NCBI RefSeq assembly: GCF_000204055.1
Contig: NW_006768779.1
Coordinates: 1,085,283-1,149,282, forward strand
From: Melampsora larici-populina 98AG31
Taxonomy: Eukaryota > Basidiomycota > Pucciniomycetes > Pucciniales > Melampsoraceae
Length of the DNA stretch: 64,000 nucleotides
Direction of reading: 5' to 3'
The notes beneath the pieces are model-generated. The model was given only the letters and a program-made list of their open reading frames with translations, was not told the origin of the DNA and searched no databases. Shown here in pieces: positions 34,961 to 47,800 of the stretch. Position numbers and translations under genes: made by a program. Positions within the stretch are counted from its first letter, which is position 1, and every line of letters begins with the position of its first letter.

Positions 34961-35365
34961 ACCCACTGGCCCGGTGCCAAGAAGCCCGAGTCTCCTGAGT
35001 TCTGGTCTTGCCGTTGAGGAATAAAAGGTCTATTGTTTACCCCCTAGATCCTGCATTTCCTCAGGCACCTCCCACACCATGCATAGTAGTAGGACCCTGG
35101 AATACCCCTACAGAGGGTACTGACAAAAAATCCTACCTTTTTGTGGTCAACTTTTGAAAAAATCACAAAATCCTACCTTTTTCCTCAGTACCATTTTGGT
35201 AAAAAAATTCAGCACCAATTGGGTATTTCTCAAAAAATGGCCCACTATGAATATATTTCTTTGTAACAACAGGTGTGTTTGACTACAAACACTGGAAGAA
35301 TTGATGAACAACAGTGAAATAAAAAACAATCATTGACAACTGATAAGGAACTACATTCTTTGATG

Positions 35366-35397
35366 ACTATTGCTCTTCTAAGTCTTCTGTCTGGGCG
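35366..35397 (-). pseudogene. C-terminal codons of the repeated gene cut by gypsy-3
   Basis: With gypsy-3 and one GGGCG removed, the minus-strand frame from 42613 (ending ...QLKTLKSA) continues QTEDLEEQ and stops with TAG. The retrotransposon landed about ten codons before the stop. Confidence 0.5.
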
Positions 35398-36693
35398 TGA
35401 TATGACTCAAGGCGCAGAGATGCAAGAGTTGAGCTGAGCAAAAGGCCCTTCAGGTGATAGACACAGGGGCCAAAATAGATACTCACATACATGTGAGCGT
35501 TGTAGACTTTTGGGAATTCTCCAAAAAATATTCATTTTCTTCCAGATTGATTCAATTCACAATCTTGGTTGTGTTCAGGTGATCAGCCTGTGGTGCTCAT
35601 ATTTTACTTGACATTTGTTGAGAAGGCTCATTTCCATCTTGGATGGGCAATAACTGATTCCTGATGAGTACTCAGGATCAGCTCATGGGTCACTGGATAC
35701 TCAGCAATTTTTTCAAAATGAAGATGAGCACATGTACTATACCTTCCTGAGGCTTCATTTTTCAGTGAAGAAGCCTGCACAGGGGTGTCCCATTTGAGCT
35801 GCTCAGCAAATACTCAGTAGCATCCCCTGACTGGATCACTGATGGGCCGGACTTTCCTCAGACTTCCTTGCTAAGGAATGAAGCCTGATAGAAGCGCCAT
35901 CCCATCTGCTCAGTTCATCTCAGTTGCTCAGCTAATCCTCAGTGATATCCTGGATAACGTTTTTCACACTGAGGGGCTGAGATAAACTGAGCAGCCCCTC
36001 AGCCAATACTCAGTGACATCCTTTGGCTCCTTCTGATCCGGCCAGGAATGCCCCTGAGGACTAGCTTAACAGCCCCTCAGCCAATGAGCAGTGAAATCCT
36101 CCAGATCCTTTTGATCTCAGGAATGCCCCTGAGGAATAGCTGAGCAGCTCAGTTGAACAAGCAGAAGGGCCTCAGGCTTCATTCCGGAGCCATGAAGCTT
36201 GAGGCAAGCTTGGCGCTCTGTGATCCGTCTGGGGGATGCTTCAGAGACTTAGCTAAGGGAATACTCAGTTCAGCTCAGCCCCTAAGCTATACATTAGTGG
36301 CATCCCTTGGAACTTATTGAACCAGGGAATGCCGCTCAGGATCAGCTGAGCAGATGGATCAGCCCTTCCTCAGACTTCTTTGCTCAGGAATAAAGGCTGA
36401 GGAAGGCTTAGTTTGTCTGCTCAGTTCCTGATGATCACGTAATCAGCTGACAAGCAGAAAGAAAAGGGAAACAAATTGGAAACAAACTGGAAACAAATGG
36501 GAAACAAATGGGAAACAAATGGGAACAAAACAGGAACATTTCAACACTCACATAGTTGTGAGCATCAATTTTTGCCCCTGTGAGAATAGATTGCTACGTG
36601 AGGAACTATAGTTCTACTCAAATGGTAGGATATAGAGACTACAACTATGTATAAGCATAATAGTGATAGCCTTATAACCTGTGGCTCATAACA
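35398..36693 (-). repeat. 3' LTR of gypsy-3 with CACTA-like insertion
   Basis: 64 bp of LTR, an inserted 1121-bp element with AGA duplication, then 108 bp of LTR. The parts add up to the 172 bp of the other LTR. Confidence 0.95.
35462..36582. mobile_element. CACTA-like non-autonomous element, copy 1 (1121 bp)
   Basis: Starts CACAGGGGCCAAAAT and ends with the near-complement ATTTTTGCCCCTGTG. The 3-bp duplication AGA is exact (35459-35461 and 36583-36585) and the partner LTR gives the empty site. The inside is packed with CTGAG/CTCAG motifs (CTCAGCCAAT, GAGCAG) and, near the right end, short GGAAACAAAT tandem repeats. CACAG ends, a 3-bp duplication and motif-rich subterminal DNA fit the CACTA (EnSpm/CMC) group. 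No protein is present. Confidence 0.85.
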
Positions 36694-39600
36694 CCATTCC
36701 CCCCTTTATGACTCAACCCCCTTTTGCAGGTTAGCATCTTTCCACGGGTTGGCATTAAAAAACCCCTTAGGGAAAAAGCCTCACCCTCACGTCTTTCTCC
36801 GTGCCATCCGTATCTATTTTCTGCTTGAGGATACTTTGCATTAAATTCATTCATGATTTGTTTTGCATTTTCAAGCCCACTCTCCGGTTCCCACAAATCA
36901 TAATTAGGACCATAAACTTTCCAGTTAATTAAGTACTCTATCTTCCTTCCCCTTTTACGCTTGTCTTATATTTCATTGATTTCAAATTCCTCTTCTTCAT
37001 TAATGATGATTGGTGGTGGTGACTTTTGATTTTGACCTTCAATTTTGCTATTTTCATATTTTCGTAATAAATTAACATTGAATACTGGGTGGATTTTCTG
37101 CATAGACTTGGGCAAATCAAGCTTATAAGCATTATCTGATACACACTTTGTAATTGTGAACGGGCCTAGCCAGCGGTGAGAAAACTTAACTGTAGGTCTT
37201 GTCGTCAAAATGTTTTTGTTACTTAACCAGACCTTATCCCCAATTTTCCATTTAGGTGAACTCGACGTTTTCTTCTTATGTTGTACTTTCATCATCTCCT
37301 GAGTCATGTTCATCGCATCTTTCACTTCTCTTTGAACTTCTTTGATTTGAATCATTCAATCTTCCACTACCGGCAAGCATTGCTCGCTCGAAGGCACATC
37401 CGTAAACGCCACATCAAACCCGTAGTTTGCTTTGAAGGGTGAAACTCCAATTGCTACGTGGTGATTATTATTGTACGAGAATTCAGCAAACGGAAGAAGA
37501 TCATACCAGTCATTTTGTTTATATGAAGTGTAATGTTGAATGAACTGTTCGACCGCTTTGTTTGTAATCTCAGACTGACCATCAGTCTGAGGGTGGTATG
37601 CCGTCGAAGACTGGGTCTTTATTCCCAACCTTTTGTGGAAGTCCTTTGTTACTCTTGAAATAAACACATTTCCACGGTCAGACGTGATGGAACGTGGAGT
37701 GCCATGCAGCCTCCAGACTTCTTGTATCATAATATCAGCTAATTCCTCCGATGTCAAAGATTTCTTGCAGGCTGTGAAATGAGCCATCTTGGTTAAGCGA
37801 TCGACCACCGTTAAGATACTATCAAATCCTTTCGATTGAGGTAAATCGGTGATCAGATCATAGCAAACATCTAACCATGGACCTTCCGGAACTGGGAGAG
37901 GTTGAAGACTTCCGAACGGTTTTTCGGTTCTGGATTTCACCCTTTGGCAGGATTGGCACCCGTCAACATATTGATTCACGAATGCCTTCATTCCTGACCA
38001 GTGGTACAATCTTTTTACAAGAGCTAACGTTCTCATTCGTCCCGGGTGTCCAGCCAATCGGCTGTTGTGCCTTGATCTTAGAATTTGTACTTTCAGTTCC
38101 TGATTCGAAGGTACTACTACCTTGTTGCGGAAGTACAGTACATCATTATCAATCTTGTAATCCTTCAGTAGTTTCGACGTTGGCATCTCTTGGCATAGCT
38201 GCTTCAATTCTTTCATTTTCTTGTCTTGCTCGGCTCCTTCTTTGATGACTGACAGGATTTTCAAGTCATTCCATACAACTTGATGTTCTTCCTCTTCAAT
38301 TTGTTCTTGATCTCGATTTTCAATAATCATTTCTTCCTTGTTAATAAACCACATTTCCACTATGTCAAGTTCATCCATAAATGCATCAGATGGTAAATTC
38401 CCAGGTTTAAGTAATTGGCCAAGTGACAACTTTTCACCGTCCGCAGGGAGGAAATCTGGTCTTCTGGACAATGCGTCTGGCTTCGTAGACTGCTTTCCGG
38501 GCCTAAATTGTATCTCAAAGTCGAATTCTCCCAATGTCTCTGCCCATCTTGCCTGACGTCTTGTTAATTCCTTCGTCGTCATTAAGAACTGCAAGTTTTT
38601 GTGGTCTGTGTATACTACAACATTTAATCAATTAGGGTTGCCTTCTAGATACTGTCTCCATTCTTTAAAGGAAGCCACCACCGCTAGTAATTCCTTATCG
38701 AATATTTCATAGTTCCTTTCTGCCTGAATTAAGGATCTCGACAAATAGGCAATCAGGTGGAGTTTGTTATCCTCTTCTGATACTTGAGACAACACGGCTC
38801 CCAGTGCATAATCAGAACAGTCACATTCGAGCACAAAAGGGCGGTAAGGATCTGCTATTTTGAGTACTGGAGCCGTTGTGAACGCTGTTTTTAAGGTTTC
38901 AAAAGCTCTTTCTCTGTCCTCATTCCATTCAAATTGTATATTCTTTTGTGACAATTCATGTAATGGACGCGCTATTTTGGAAAAGTGGCCGATGAATTGT
39001 CGATAAAAATTAGAGAACCCTGAGAAAGTTTGGACCTCGTTGAGATTTTTCGGACACGGCCAGTCCTTCACTGCCTTGACCTTGCTCTCGTCCATTCTAA
39101 TCTGATTCTTTGAGATAATAAGACCTAAATACAATACTTCCTTTTGTGAAAATTTGCACTTCTCAGGCTTTAACCACACATTTTGTTCTTTCAGGATTTT
39201 GAGTACTTCCTTTACAACAGCTTTATGATCTACTCCTGGACCGGTATAGATTAGGATTTTGTCCTGATATGCGGCTACGTCCCTCCCTATATGCTTTTTG
39301 AGTATATCTTGAATAAAAAACTGAAAAAATCCTGGCGCTCCAGCCGGACCAAAGGGCATAGTTAAGGGCTCAAATTGCCCCTCCTTGCAGATGAACGCTA
39401 GTTTTGCTTCGTCCCCTTCACGGACTCTGAGGTTGTTGTACCCGTTGCGCATGTCCAAACTTGTGAATTCATCTGCATTTAGTAGGCTGTCAATTAGTTC
39501 CATTGTTAACGGTAAAGGATATTTGTTTTTAACCGTGACAGCGTTCCATTTCCGGTAATCAAAGCAGGGCCTCAAGTTGCCATCCTTCTTCCCAGTGAAG

Positions 39601-40922
39601 AGTACGGGGGCCGCCCATGGTGAAGTGGTTCGTCTTATGGTACCATTTGATAACCCTTTCTCTAGCATTTCATTTAGAACTTCACTCTCATTTGGTGATA
39701 AGGGGATAACTTTCCCAGCTTGAGGTGTAGCTCCTGGAAGTATGTATACTCGAAAATCATAAGGGCGATGCGGTGGTAGCACATTTGAATTTGATTTTTC
39801 AAACATGTGTAAAAACTCGTGATAACATTCTGGTACCAACTCTGCAGCTGTTTTCTCAGGATTCTTCAGTGCTTGCTCTGCTGCAAGTTTGGCCGATAAG
39901 TTCCAAGACGCCTTGGCTGCATTGATTTCCATTTGTGCCGGCTTCTTGTTCAGTTGGACTCTTGCTCGAGGTTGTAGTACTTTTGAAGCTAGATTGTTAA
40001 TAACTGAATTTTGAAAATACAATCGCTTGCCAGTGCTCTTTGGGACTTTGGATATAGGTTGAATACATGTACTTTGCGGGGGTTGTAATGAGTTTGTGCT
40101 TAAATCAACCCCCTTGTCATTTTGCCTAGCGTGCCTTTCAGGCTCCAATCCACGTTGGTCCTTCAAGGTCTGATTCGGTGTTGACAATACCAACTCTTCA
40201 GTGGTAGCAGGTCTGATTCCATCATCTTCCCGGTGCAGTTCAATGTCTTCAGTTTCCTTAGTTCCCGCATTCAAATTGTTATGAAATTCTAAAGGGAGAA
40301 AAAGCTTGTCGGCTGTTTCAAAGAGTTTAGGATTATGATGAGTATCACACTCACATTGTGGGGGTGTTGATGAGTTTTCAGGCTCCACCCCCTCGTTAAG
40401 ATTCCTAGTGTTCCTCTCTGGTTCCCTTCCTTGGGCCTTCGAGGTGTTTGTCGGTCTCAACAAAGTCGGCTCTGCAACTGCAATGTAAGATTCTTCCAAT
40501 GATAGCGTTCCATTCTTCCAATCTATGAGACTCCAGTTCTTCTTGATCCATGGCATGCCAAGGATGATATCGTACTTGTCTTTTAATTCAGTTAGGATAA
40601 AGGTCGTTGGGGTTGTGTTTGAGTCGTTGATGAAAAAGTCACCTGTGTGTGTGACATGAGATTCGTGACCACTAAACCCGGTAACCTTTTGTATTTGGGG
40701 TAGTGGTTCCGTGTGAAGTTTATGCTTTAGAGCAAACATTCGACTCATTGCCTCGTGGGTAGCTCCGCTATCCACTCGGGCTTTGGCAAGGACAGTTGTG
40801 GCAGATGTGGGATCAAATAGTGTGACATGGTGAAAAATTTGAGTATCTTTTATTTCAAGTTCATTAATAACACTATGGTCTGAATCCAACACATTTCCGC
40901 TCAGGTGTGGCACAACTAACAC
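36672..40922 (-). pseudogene. gypsy-3 Pol with chromodomain, three in-frame stops
   Basis: Order: aspartic protease DSGATHE (about residue 49); RT, where the catalytic box reads YQDK instead of YxDD (about 551); RNase H (FVLECDCSDYALG, then YTDHKNLQ); integrase with zinc part (LAGHPGRMRT ... CQSCQRVKS) and core (DLITDLPQSKGFD, TSDRGNVF, TDGQSEITNK); chromodomain near 36880-36965 (GRKIEYLINWKVYGPNYDLWE, given here as IEYLINWKVYG and LWEPESG). Stops: TGA at 38628-38630 and 37356-37358, both fitting CGA in TCG context, and TAA at 36966-36968, fitting CAA. All segments share one frame. Pol overlaps Gag by a few bases in a different frame, consistent with -1 frameshifting. Confidence 0.9.
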
Positions 40923-42016
40923 TCCTGAGCGCCGCCATTTTTCAAACTGTCAGCTTTCTTTTCATCTCCTTCTTCCTTCGCTCCATCAATTTCAGCTACT
41001 CTTGATTTGTACTTGAATCCTCCTCTTCCTCTCCAACTACCCCTTCCCCCTCTACTCTTTCGAAGTGGACAATCTGCTACGTAATGGTCATCCTTTCCGC
41101 AGTTATAGCATTGCCCCGTATTACCTCTTCGTTGGTACTCATCATTTGATATGTTGAACCAGTAAGCAGAACAGTCCATCACATCAGGGGTAGCTGTTGT
41201 TGAGGTCGATAGTGGTGCTGTCGTGATTCTTTCTTGGTGAGATGTCTCCTGATTATGCTTGTTAACTTCATTATCGATTTTGATTGCTAATTTTGCCATT
41301 TCTTCCACATCATCAAAAACATCTCTAACCATATGGACCCTTATTTCCCCCTTTAACCCCTGCTTGAATTGAGAAACCAACACTGACTCGGGCCATTTAA
41401 CAATTAACGACAACTCAGAAAATTTAATCCAGTAATCAGCTACCGTTCTCGTTTGACGTAATGCTCTAATTTCACGCTCAGCTTTAGAAATTCTTTCAGT
41501 ATCAAAAAAGGTCGCTTTAAATGAATCTATGAATTTCTTCCAAGTAACGAGTCTCATTTTCTCCGAGTCAAGTAGTTGATCCGTCATTGATTGACCCCAT
41601 AAGCTGGCTTTGCCATCCATATACGACAGGGCAAATGCAACCTGTGCCTGCTCGTTCACAAAGGATGCCACATTCATTTGCATGTATAAACTAATTTGAT
41701 TTACAAATACTTTGGCTTTTTGTCCCTTGGCGCCATCAAATTTGTTAGGTGTAGCGTTTTTTGGCGGTCTGATGTGGGTAACAGGGTTTACAGGAGGTAC
41801 TGTGGCAGACGGCACGGTGATCGGTGGTGTTCGTAGAGCTTCCATTGGCAGTGGTGAATGGCCTGACTGATTCTGAGCGCTGTTGTTCTGGTCAATACTT
41901 TGCTGTAAGTCCATCCATCTCTTCTCAGCCTCTTGTCTTAATCTACTTTCCTCATTCAATCTCTTGTTCAGCTCTTCAAATTTATTCATCAATTCCTGTA
42001 CATTGATTTCTGACAT
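40916..42016 (-). CDS. gypsy-3 Gag
   Basis: 366 aa, uninterrupted. N-terminal coiled coil (about 5-45), proline-rich linker, Retrotrans_gag core (about 90-240, with ALSYMDGKA and QFKQGLKGEIR), then one CCHC knuckle CYNCGKDDHYVADC (about 303-316) and an RG-rich basic tail (RGGRGSWRGRGG) that would bind RNA. It ends inside the start of Pol, in another frame. Confidence 0.9.
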   Translation of the reverse strand: MSEINVQELMNKFEELNKRLNEESRLRQEAEKRWMDLQQSIDQNNSAQNQSGHSPLPMEALRTPPITVPSATVPPVNPVTHIRPPKNATPNKFDGAKGQKAKVFVNQISLYMQMNVASFVNEQAQVAFALSYMDGKASLWGQSMTDQLLDSEKMRLVTWKKFIDSFKATFFDTERISKAEREIRALRQTRTVADYWIKFSELSLIVKWPESVLVSQFKQGLKGEIRVHMVRDVFDDVEEMAKLAIKIDNEVNKHNQETSHQERITTAPLSTSTTATPDVMDCSAYWFNISNDEYQRRGNTGQCYNCGKDDHYVADCPLRKSRGGRGSWRGRGGFKYKSRVAEIDGAKEEGDEKKADSLKNGGAQEC

Positions 42017-42435
42017 GTTTCTGTCTTCAGCGTCTTCAAAGCTTTCTTCTTGGCCTGAAGGTGGACTTTTGGGTAAAATAAAGTCCGGCGTTGTGGATGC
42101 GTGTAGCGGGGATAATCAAGGTTGAAGTTGTATTGAGATAGAGATCTTATTTTAGCTGCCGTGTTAGTCAGATCGATAAGGTTTTGAGATAAGGTTTTGA
42201 AGATCTGAATTGCTCGGTGTTCTTCCTCTTCACTTGATATATTACCTCGACTTAATTTCTTCTTACTTCGTTTGATTTTCTTTCTTTAATTTTACTTTCT
42301 TCTTTTTTCGTTCTTTTTCTTCCTCTTTTTTTTCAACTTTGATTTCTTTTTGTTCTTTTCTTTTTTGTTCTTTTTCTTCTTTGTTTTTCTTCTCGATGTT
42401 CTCTTGGATCTCGAAAGTTTTAAGACGTAGCAATA

Positions 42436-42607
42436 TGATATGACTCAAGGCGCAGAGATGCAAGAGTTGAGCTGAGCAAAAGGCCCTTCAGGTGATAGAA
42501 TAGATTGCTACGTGAGGAACTATAGTTCTACTCGAATGGTAGGATATAGAGACTACAACAATGTATAAGCATAATAGTGATAGCCTTATAACCTGTGGCT
42601 CATAACA
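42436..42607 (-). repeat. 5' LTR of gypsy-3
   Basis: 172 bp, uninterrupted. The region between it and Gag (42040-42435) is a pyrimidine-rich leader, with TTCTTTTT runs on the plus strand. Confidence 0.95.
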
Positions 42608-42612
42608 GGGCG

Positions 42613-44014
42613 CTTTTCAAAGTTTTCAACTGGGCTTCAAATGCTCCCATAAATTTTGGGTTATCAATAGGAATGATAAAGCGATGTAGAACAAGAGGAA
42701 CAGAATAAGAACTTTCACCTATGTAAGAAAAGGTAGAGCCTCACAATGATTGGAAAACATATACTATATGTGATGCTTCTACTTGAGAGAAATTCCAGTC
42801 ATCTGAAGTCAGTGTCTCAGCTCCTGTGGCTAATGGAGTATGTGGGTTGTGCTTAAGAATTTGAACTGAAACATATGAGAGCTCTTCTTGAGTCTTGACT
42901 CTTTTGACCCAAGCGTGCTTTTTATTTTTGTAAATGTATACTGCTAGAGTTTTTCCAAGATAGAGTTTCTACCAGCCATATACAATGTCAGTTTGGTCAT
43001 TTGAACACTTTCAATTTATGTAGTACTTACATTGTTCTTGATCAAAACTACCGACTCACCCATTTCAAATGAATTTTTGGTGGTGATTCCACTGGCTGTG
43101 TGAGTGGCTTGAAAGGGTAAGTTGAGATGAGTCAAGGTATTTTGATAACAATGCAAGAGGTTGAGCTTCACATTCATGTTCCATCAATGGATTTGTGAAA
43201 GACTGGTGGATGTAGCTTCTGCATTCCTCATTACAACGGCGACAAGCTTGCTACACTCGCTGGGCTTCAAAGCCTCTCCTGGTGACTTGCGTAAGTCGTT
43301 GATATCAATCTTTTCCCATTTGTTTCCCTGATTCTTTTGAACCTGAATGTCGTGGGCAACTCGTAGCTGAAGTAAATTAGTCTCTTCTAGTATCATGCCA
43401 CCTTCAATACTACTGTATTGATATTGTGGTCATCTCCGGCCAAGTCAGCCAGTGCAGCTTCACTGCGTGCTGCAGACAAGCTTGAATCATTGGGACCAAC
43501 AAGGGTTGAAAAAGACATAGCGGTGTTATTGAATATCTGTTGATCAATATCTTCTGGTATAGTAGAGAGAAGATCATCCGTTTGCAGCTGTTCATCTGTG
43601 GCCTCTGCGGCTGCGGCCACAGCATCTTCAAAAGAATTTTTTGGACTGAGATTGTACATAACATCATAGCTTCCAGTCATCCAAGTTGAGACGTCTTTGA
43701 GATAGTGGATGTCAGAGAGTGTCCAATCAAGCTGTTTACACACAATGGATGCTAGACTAACCTTCCAAGACTTTGTTTTCAGATAACACAACAGGAGTAT
43801 CAATGATGGAAGCATCATGCATTCCAACAAAAGTGGCCAAACTTATGGCTCTCTTCTTGGCCACAGTCAAGTCGTATGTGATCTCCTTGCCGGTGGGAAA
43901 GTAACAGAGTCTATCAATGTGTTCAGAATCAGGTTCATTGGAAAAAGCAAATTCATAGCCTGTAGCAACGTCAAACCGCACCACATCATATGGTGGAAGC
44001 GCTGCGGGACTTCT
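42613..44014 (-). pseudogene. Unrecognised repeated gene, main fragment
   Basis: Minus-strand coding pieces read in order: PYDVVRFDVATGYEFAFS ... YFPTGKEITYDLTVAKKR (about 43990-43760); DWTLSDIHYLKDVSTWM ... an acidic Ala-rich stretch (about 43725-43395); VAHDIQVQKNQGNKWEKID ... (about 43380-43185); LAVYIYKNKKHAWVKRV ... DDWNFSQVEASHIVYVF ... VPLVLHRFIIPIDNPKFMG (about 42960-42620). Some joins may be short introns; others look like frameshifts or stops. No domain was recognised. The fragment is bounded by gypsy-3 on the 3' side and by decayed hAT-2 on the 5' side. It probably belongs to a multicopy rust gene family. Confidence 0.5.
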
Positions 44015-44259
44015 ACTAAAAACAGGGGGTGTTTTTGTAGTGGCTGGTGCACACCCCTATTTGAAAAAGAAAAATACCTGTAGTGGTACATTTGCAGCGC
44101 TCAGGTGGGTTTGTAGCGTGTCCACATGTGTAGTGGTACATATAGCCAGCGCTATGACCTGTATATAGCCATGTCCACCATGCCCCAGCCTGTATGTGAC
44201 CATGCCCTGCGCCCCAAACCAAGTACACCAACCAAGTTATACCTGATCAAATGATCAAT

Positions 44260-44392
44260 CACCTCATTTGACTACCCTCACCCCCACTTCTATGGATCTC
44301 AATCCCACCTCATTCAACTACCCTCATCTCCACTTCTATGGATCTCAATCCCACCTCATTTGACTACCTTCACCCCCACTTCTATCTCAATT
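44260..44392. repeat. 46-bp tandem repeat, about 2.8 copies
   Basis: The unit contains CACCTCATTTGACTACC and CCACTTCTATGGATCTCAAT. It lies in the 5' part of hAT-2. Confidence 0.85.
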
Positions 44393-44859
44393 TCACCTCT
44401 CTCAATTGTCCACCAAATGGCAGAAATTTATCAAGAGCAAAAATGACCAGTTTGGGTCTGAGCATCACTTGTAACTGTAAGTACACATTCAACATATATA
44501 AAAGGACATTCACATTGTTTACTAACCTTTGCTCTCTTGCCTCCAATTCCAGTTTTGTTATTTGCCCACTTTGTCTCAAATTTCAATCTGCTTCCGTATT
44601 ATCTTCCAACCGCTCCATCCACTTTCAGCTTATTCATCTCAACCACAACCAATTTCATTCTAATTTTATAAACCAAGCCATCCCAATTCATATCAAATTA
44701 CTTCCATAACCACTGTTTCTGTCACATCATGATCTCATCAACCTCTCTGAGCAAACCTGATTGGATGATTCGAACAAACTCTTGAATGCAGTTGGCTCTG
44801 CCATCAAGTGCCACAACCCAGTTGCCTTCAGGGAGATTGCTCCGACCAAGGACGCCAGT

Positions 44860-47800
44860 TTGACCTCAGCCAGGGTTTGTCATTGCCTCACCTGACTCAC
44901 AACGATCTCTCCAGGTGACATATCTGATTCCCTGTACCTCCAATTCCAACTCTCTGTTTGGAACAATCAATGGTCTCTTTCTTGTGGTCCCTGAAGATGA
45001 GGATGACCTGATGGAACCTCAATCTCCATCAACCTGAAAACAAACCAATTGTCAGCCTGAAAAAAAGGCAGTGAAGAAGAAAAAAAAGTAAGACATTCTA
45101 CTCATTGTTCATTTCTTTTGATTGTCATTTACAATATTATAATTTTCATCTAGAACAATGCAGTTCCTGACTGCATAGATCTTGATCAAGACTTGGGAGA
45201 CGAGATCATTCCAACCAGACCCAGGACTGGTGTTAGGGCTTCACAATTGGCTTGGGTTAAAGAACTACTCAACTACTTTCACCCTCCAATCTATCCCATT
45301 GGCCAGGTTAGTTTAATTTTGATTTTGATTTATCTTTAGTTCAACATTCAATACTGAAACTGTTCTGTCAGACCTCTGGCAATCCACAACTTTACAGGTG
45401 CTGGTGGTGCTGCGGCCAATTCCTCAAGGGTATGATGAGCTACTACAACCTGTGCGGCCATCGCAATGGAAGCAAAGGACGACCCGCTTGCCCCAGGCAA
45501 TCACAAGCCATAGCTGCGTGTATGGACCTTTCACCATTGTGGGAGGAGCTTCAGAGATCAGCGCAGGCAAACAATTCAGGCACTCTTGATCATTTTGTTT
45601 CTAAGGACAAGTTCACTGTTGATATCCTTAATCAGATGTGTGCATTATGGGTCATTTGACATGCTTTACCGTGGGCTCGCTTTCAAGACTTGGCCTTGCA
45701 AGCAGCTTTCAGATTGGCAAATGTTTCAGCCACCCTTAGATCAGTGGTAAGGGCAGTGAATGCTGCAAAGCGCCTTTACTCTGGATTATGGGTGGTGACA
45801 GCAAGAAGCATGAAATCATGGACCGGGTATTTTGTAATTACAACAACCAAAAACCCAAATTCAGCAGTCTTATAAAAGTTAAAAAAAACAAGACTTTTGA
45901 AATGTGTTCCGCTGAGGATAATTTTGGATAGCCCTCAACAAGACAACCTCAGATCTATCTTGATTTAATTTGTAAATGATTTTTGCGACTTGTGGAACAA
46001 TATTTGGAAAAGTACCCGATTACGTGGTTCTTGCTGTCACCAACCATAAAACAAACTGTTTTGGAAACAATCAAGGTAACGTCTTTGCATATGCTTCCCA
46101 TTATTATGTTTCTATTTCAATATCCTTATCTGTTTTTCACCTGACTCTTGATATTTTCATTTCTCACTCTTTGTCTATGTAGGCCAACCCGAGTAAATTT
46201 TGCCTTATCCATGATGGCTGGACCACTTGTTGGAGCAGGTATGCATTTATTGGAATGAATGTAACATTCATCAACAATCAGCGGGAGTTTCAAACTCTTC
46301 ATCTTAGTCTAAAGCTGGCGGCTTGGAACCATGCCGGTGTTCTATTGGCCCGACCAGTGGCTCGAATCCCCATCAAGCATGGTCTACACAATAAGACAAG
46401 TTTTTTTCATTTATTTATTCAATTTTTTCTATTCTTCTTTTTAAAATTCAACCTGATGTCATTTCTTTTATCTACATGATAGCCCAAACCACCAATTCTG
46501 GATCAAACAATCACACCCTTGCTTACAAATTACAGAGGATGTTTCAAGAAGTGAAACCTAGTGTTGAATAGTCAGCCAGTTGCATGCAAATCCAATTCTA
46601 TGCCCACAAGTTAGCCTTACTGGTGAAGCACGGTCTGGCTTCAATTGGTCTTGATGCCGGCCATACCAAACCAACTACTCAGCCTCTCTTCAATGTCCCT
46701 ACTCCGTCAATCAACTTGAATGACGGTGACAATTTTTCCAATGGAAGTTCAACATGATACCGACGAATCTGACAATGCTAGCAAAGCTGAAATTTGTGAT
46801 TGTGATTCAGATAGTGAAGGTGAGATTAATCAACAACCCTCTGACATTCCAAGTGTGCTGCCTGGATCAAGTAGAAGCCGGGCCAATCTGGTTGTTCAAG
46901 CAATCAAGAAGGTAAGCTCATTGTCATGATCTCAACTTCCTGTGTTTTGAGGCTGATGTCACAGTTTGTAGATTGATTGAGTCAGCCGGCTCATTGGTTG
47001 GTGACCATCTCAACGTCTAGAATTCTGAAATCGTGCCAAGGATCTGGGTAGGAAATTACAATGTCCCATTCTTGGTGAGTCCAGCAAATGGAATGGTCTC
47101 CACCAAAGCTGATTGATCATGGTAAAAGGAGCCGAGGTGAGTTCTACTGCTTCTGACCTAATGAGTATTTCATCATATCTAACAACCAATCTTCCTTGCA
47201 AGGTTATAAACCAGATGTTGTCCAACAATCAAGACAGATATTTTGCAGAGATTTCAATCTCGAAAAGCAAATGGTTATGTGCATCAGCTTTGATTGAGGT
47301 CATGGAAGTAAGTGGTATCTATCTGTTTTTCAAACATGACACACAAAAATAACAATCACATCTGATGTCTCTTGAATGCCCCAGGTGTTTGTACTAGCCA
47401 CATCAAGAGTGGAAGGCAATCATTCAACAGCGGCCATCCTGTTACTTGACTACCATTATGTCAGAACCTCACTTGAAAAGCTGAGTTTGAATACACAATA
47501 CGCCAGCCTCCAGACCATGATCGCCAACATGATCAAGCACCTGCAATTATAAAAACACAAGGAGCTTCAATGTGACGTGATTATTGTTGCCACTATCCTC
47601 AACCCTTGACTTTGAATGAAGTTTTTTGAACTTCATCATTCATTTCAAGTCATTCATGTTCAGAGTGTTATGGAGTGATTTATGGATACTTACTCAAATC
47701 AGTACCAAGCTACTATTCCAGTCAAGCCCCTTCTTACCAATACTGATCAACAAGATCTGATTGTTGCCAATGACAAGTATAACGTGTTTGCTACAATGGC

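Larger units (their letters stand above)
35398..42607 (-). mobile_element. Ty3/gypsy chromovirus-type LTR retrotransposon 3
   Basis: LTRs at 35398-36693 (172 bp plus an insertion) and 42436-42607 (172 bp). The 5-bp target duplication GGGCG is perfect (35393-35397 and 42608-42612). A polypurine tract (TAAAGGGGGGAATGG on the minus strand) abuts the 3' LTR at 36694. The LTRs differ at two sites, one of them CpG versus CpA. It encodes Gag with a CCHC knuckle and Pol with a C-terminal chromodomain. Confidence 0.95.

Noticed and set aside
36000..36200. Regular short repeats as a CRISPR array
   Set aside because: Repeats are imperfect and adjacent without unique spacers, in a eukaryotic transposon. 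They are subterminal motifs.
42263..42463. 66-codon Lys/Glu-rich frame
   Set aside because: Pyrimidine-rich gypsy-3 leader read on the minus strand; low complexity that crosses the LTR edge.
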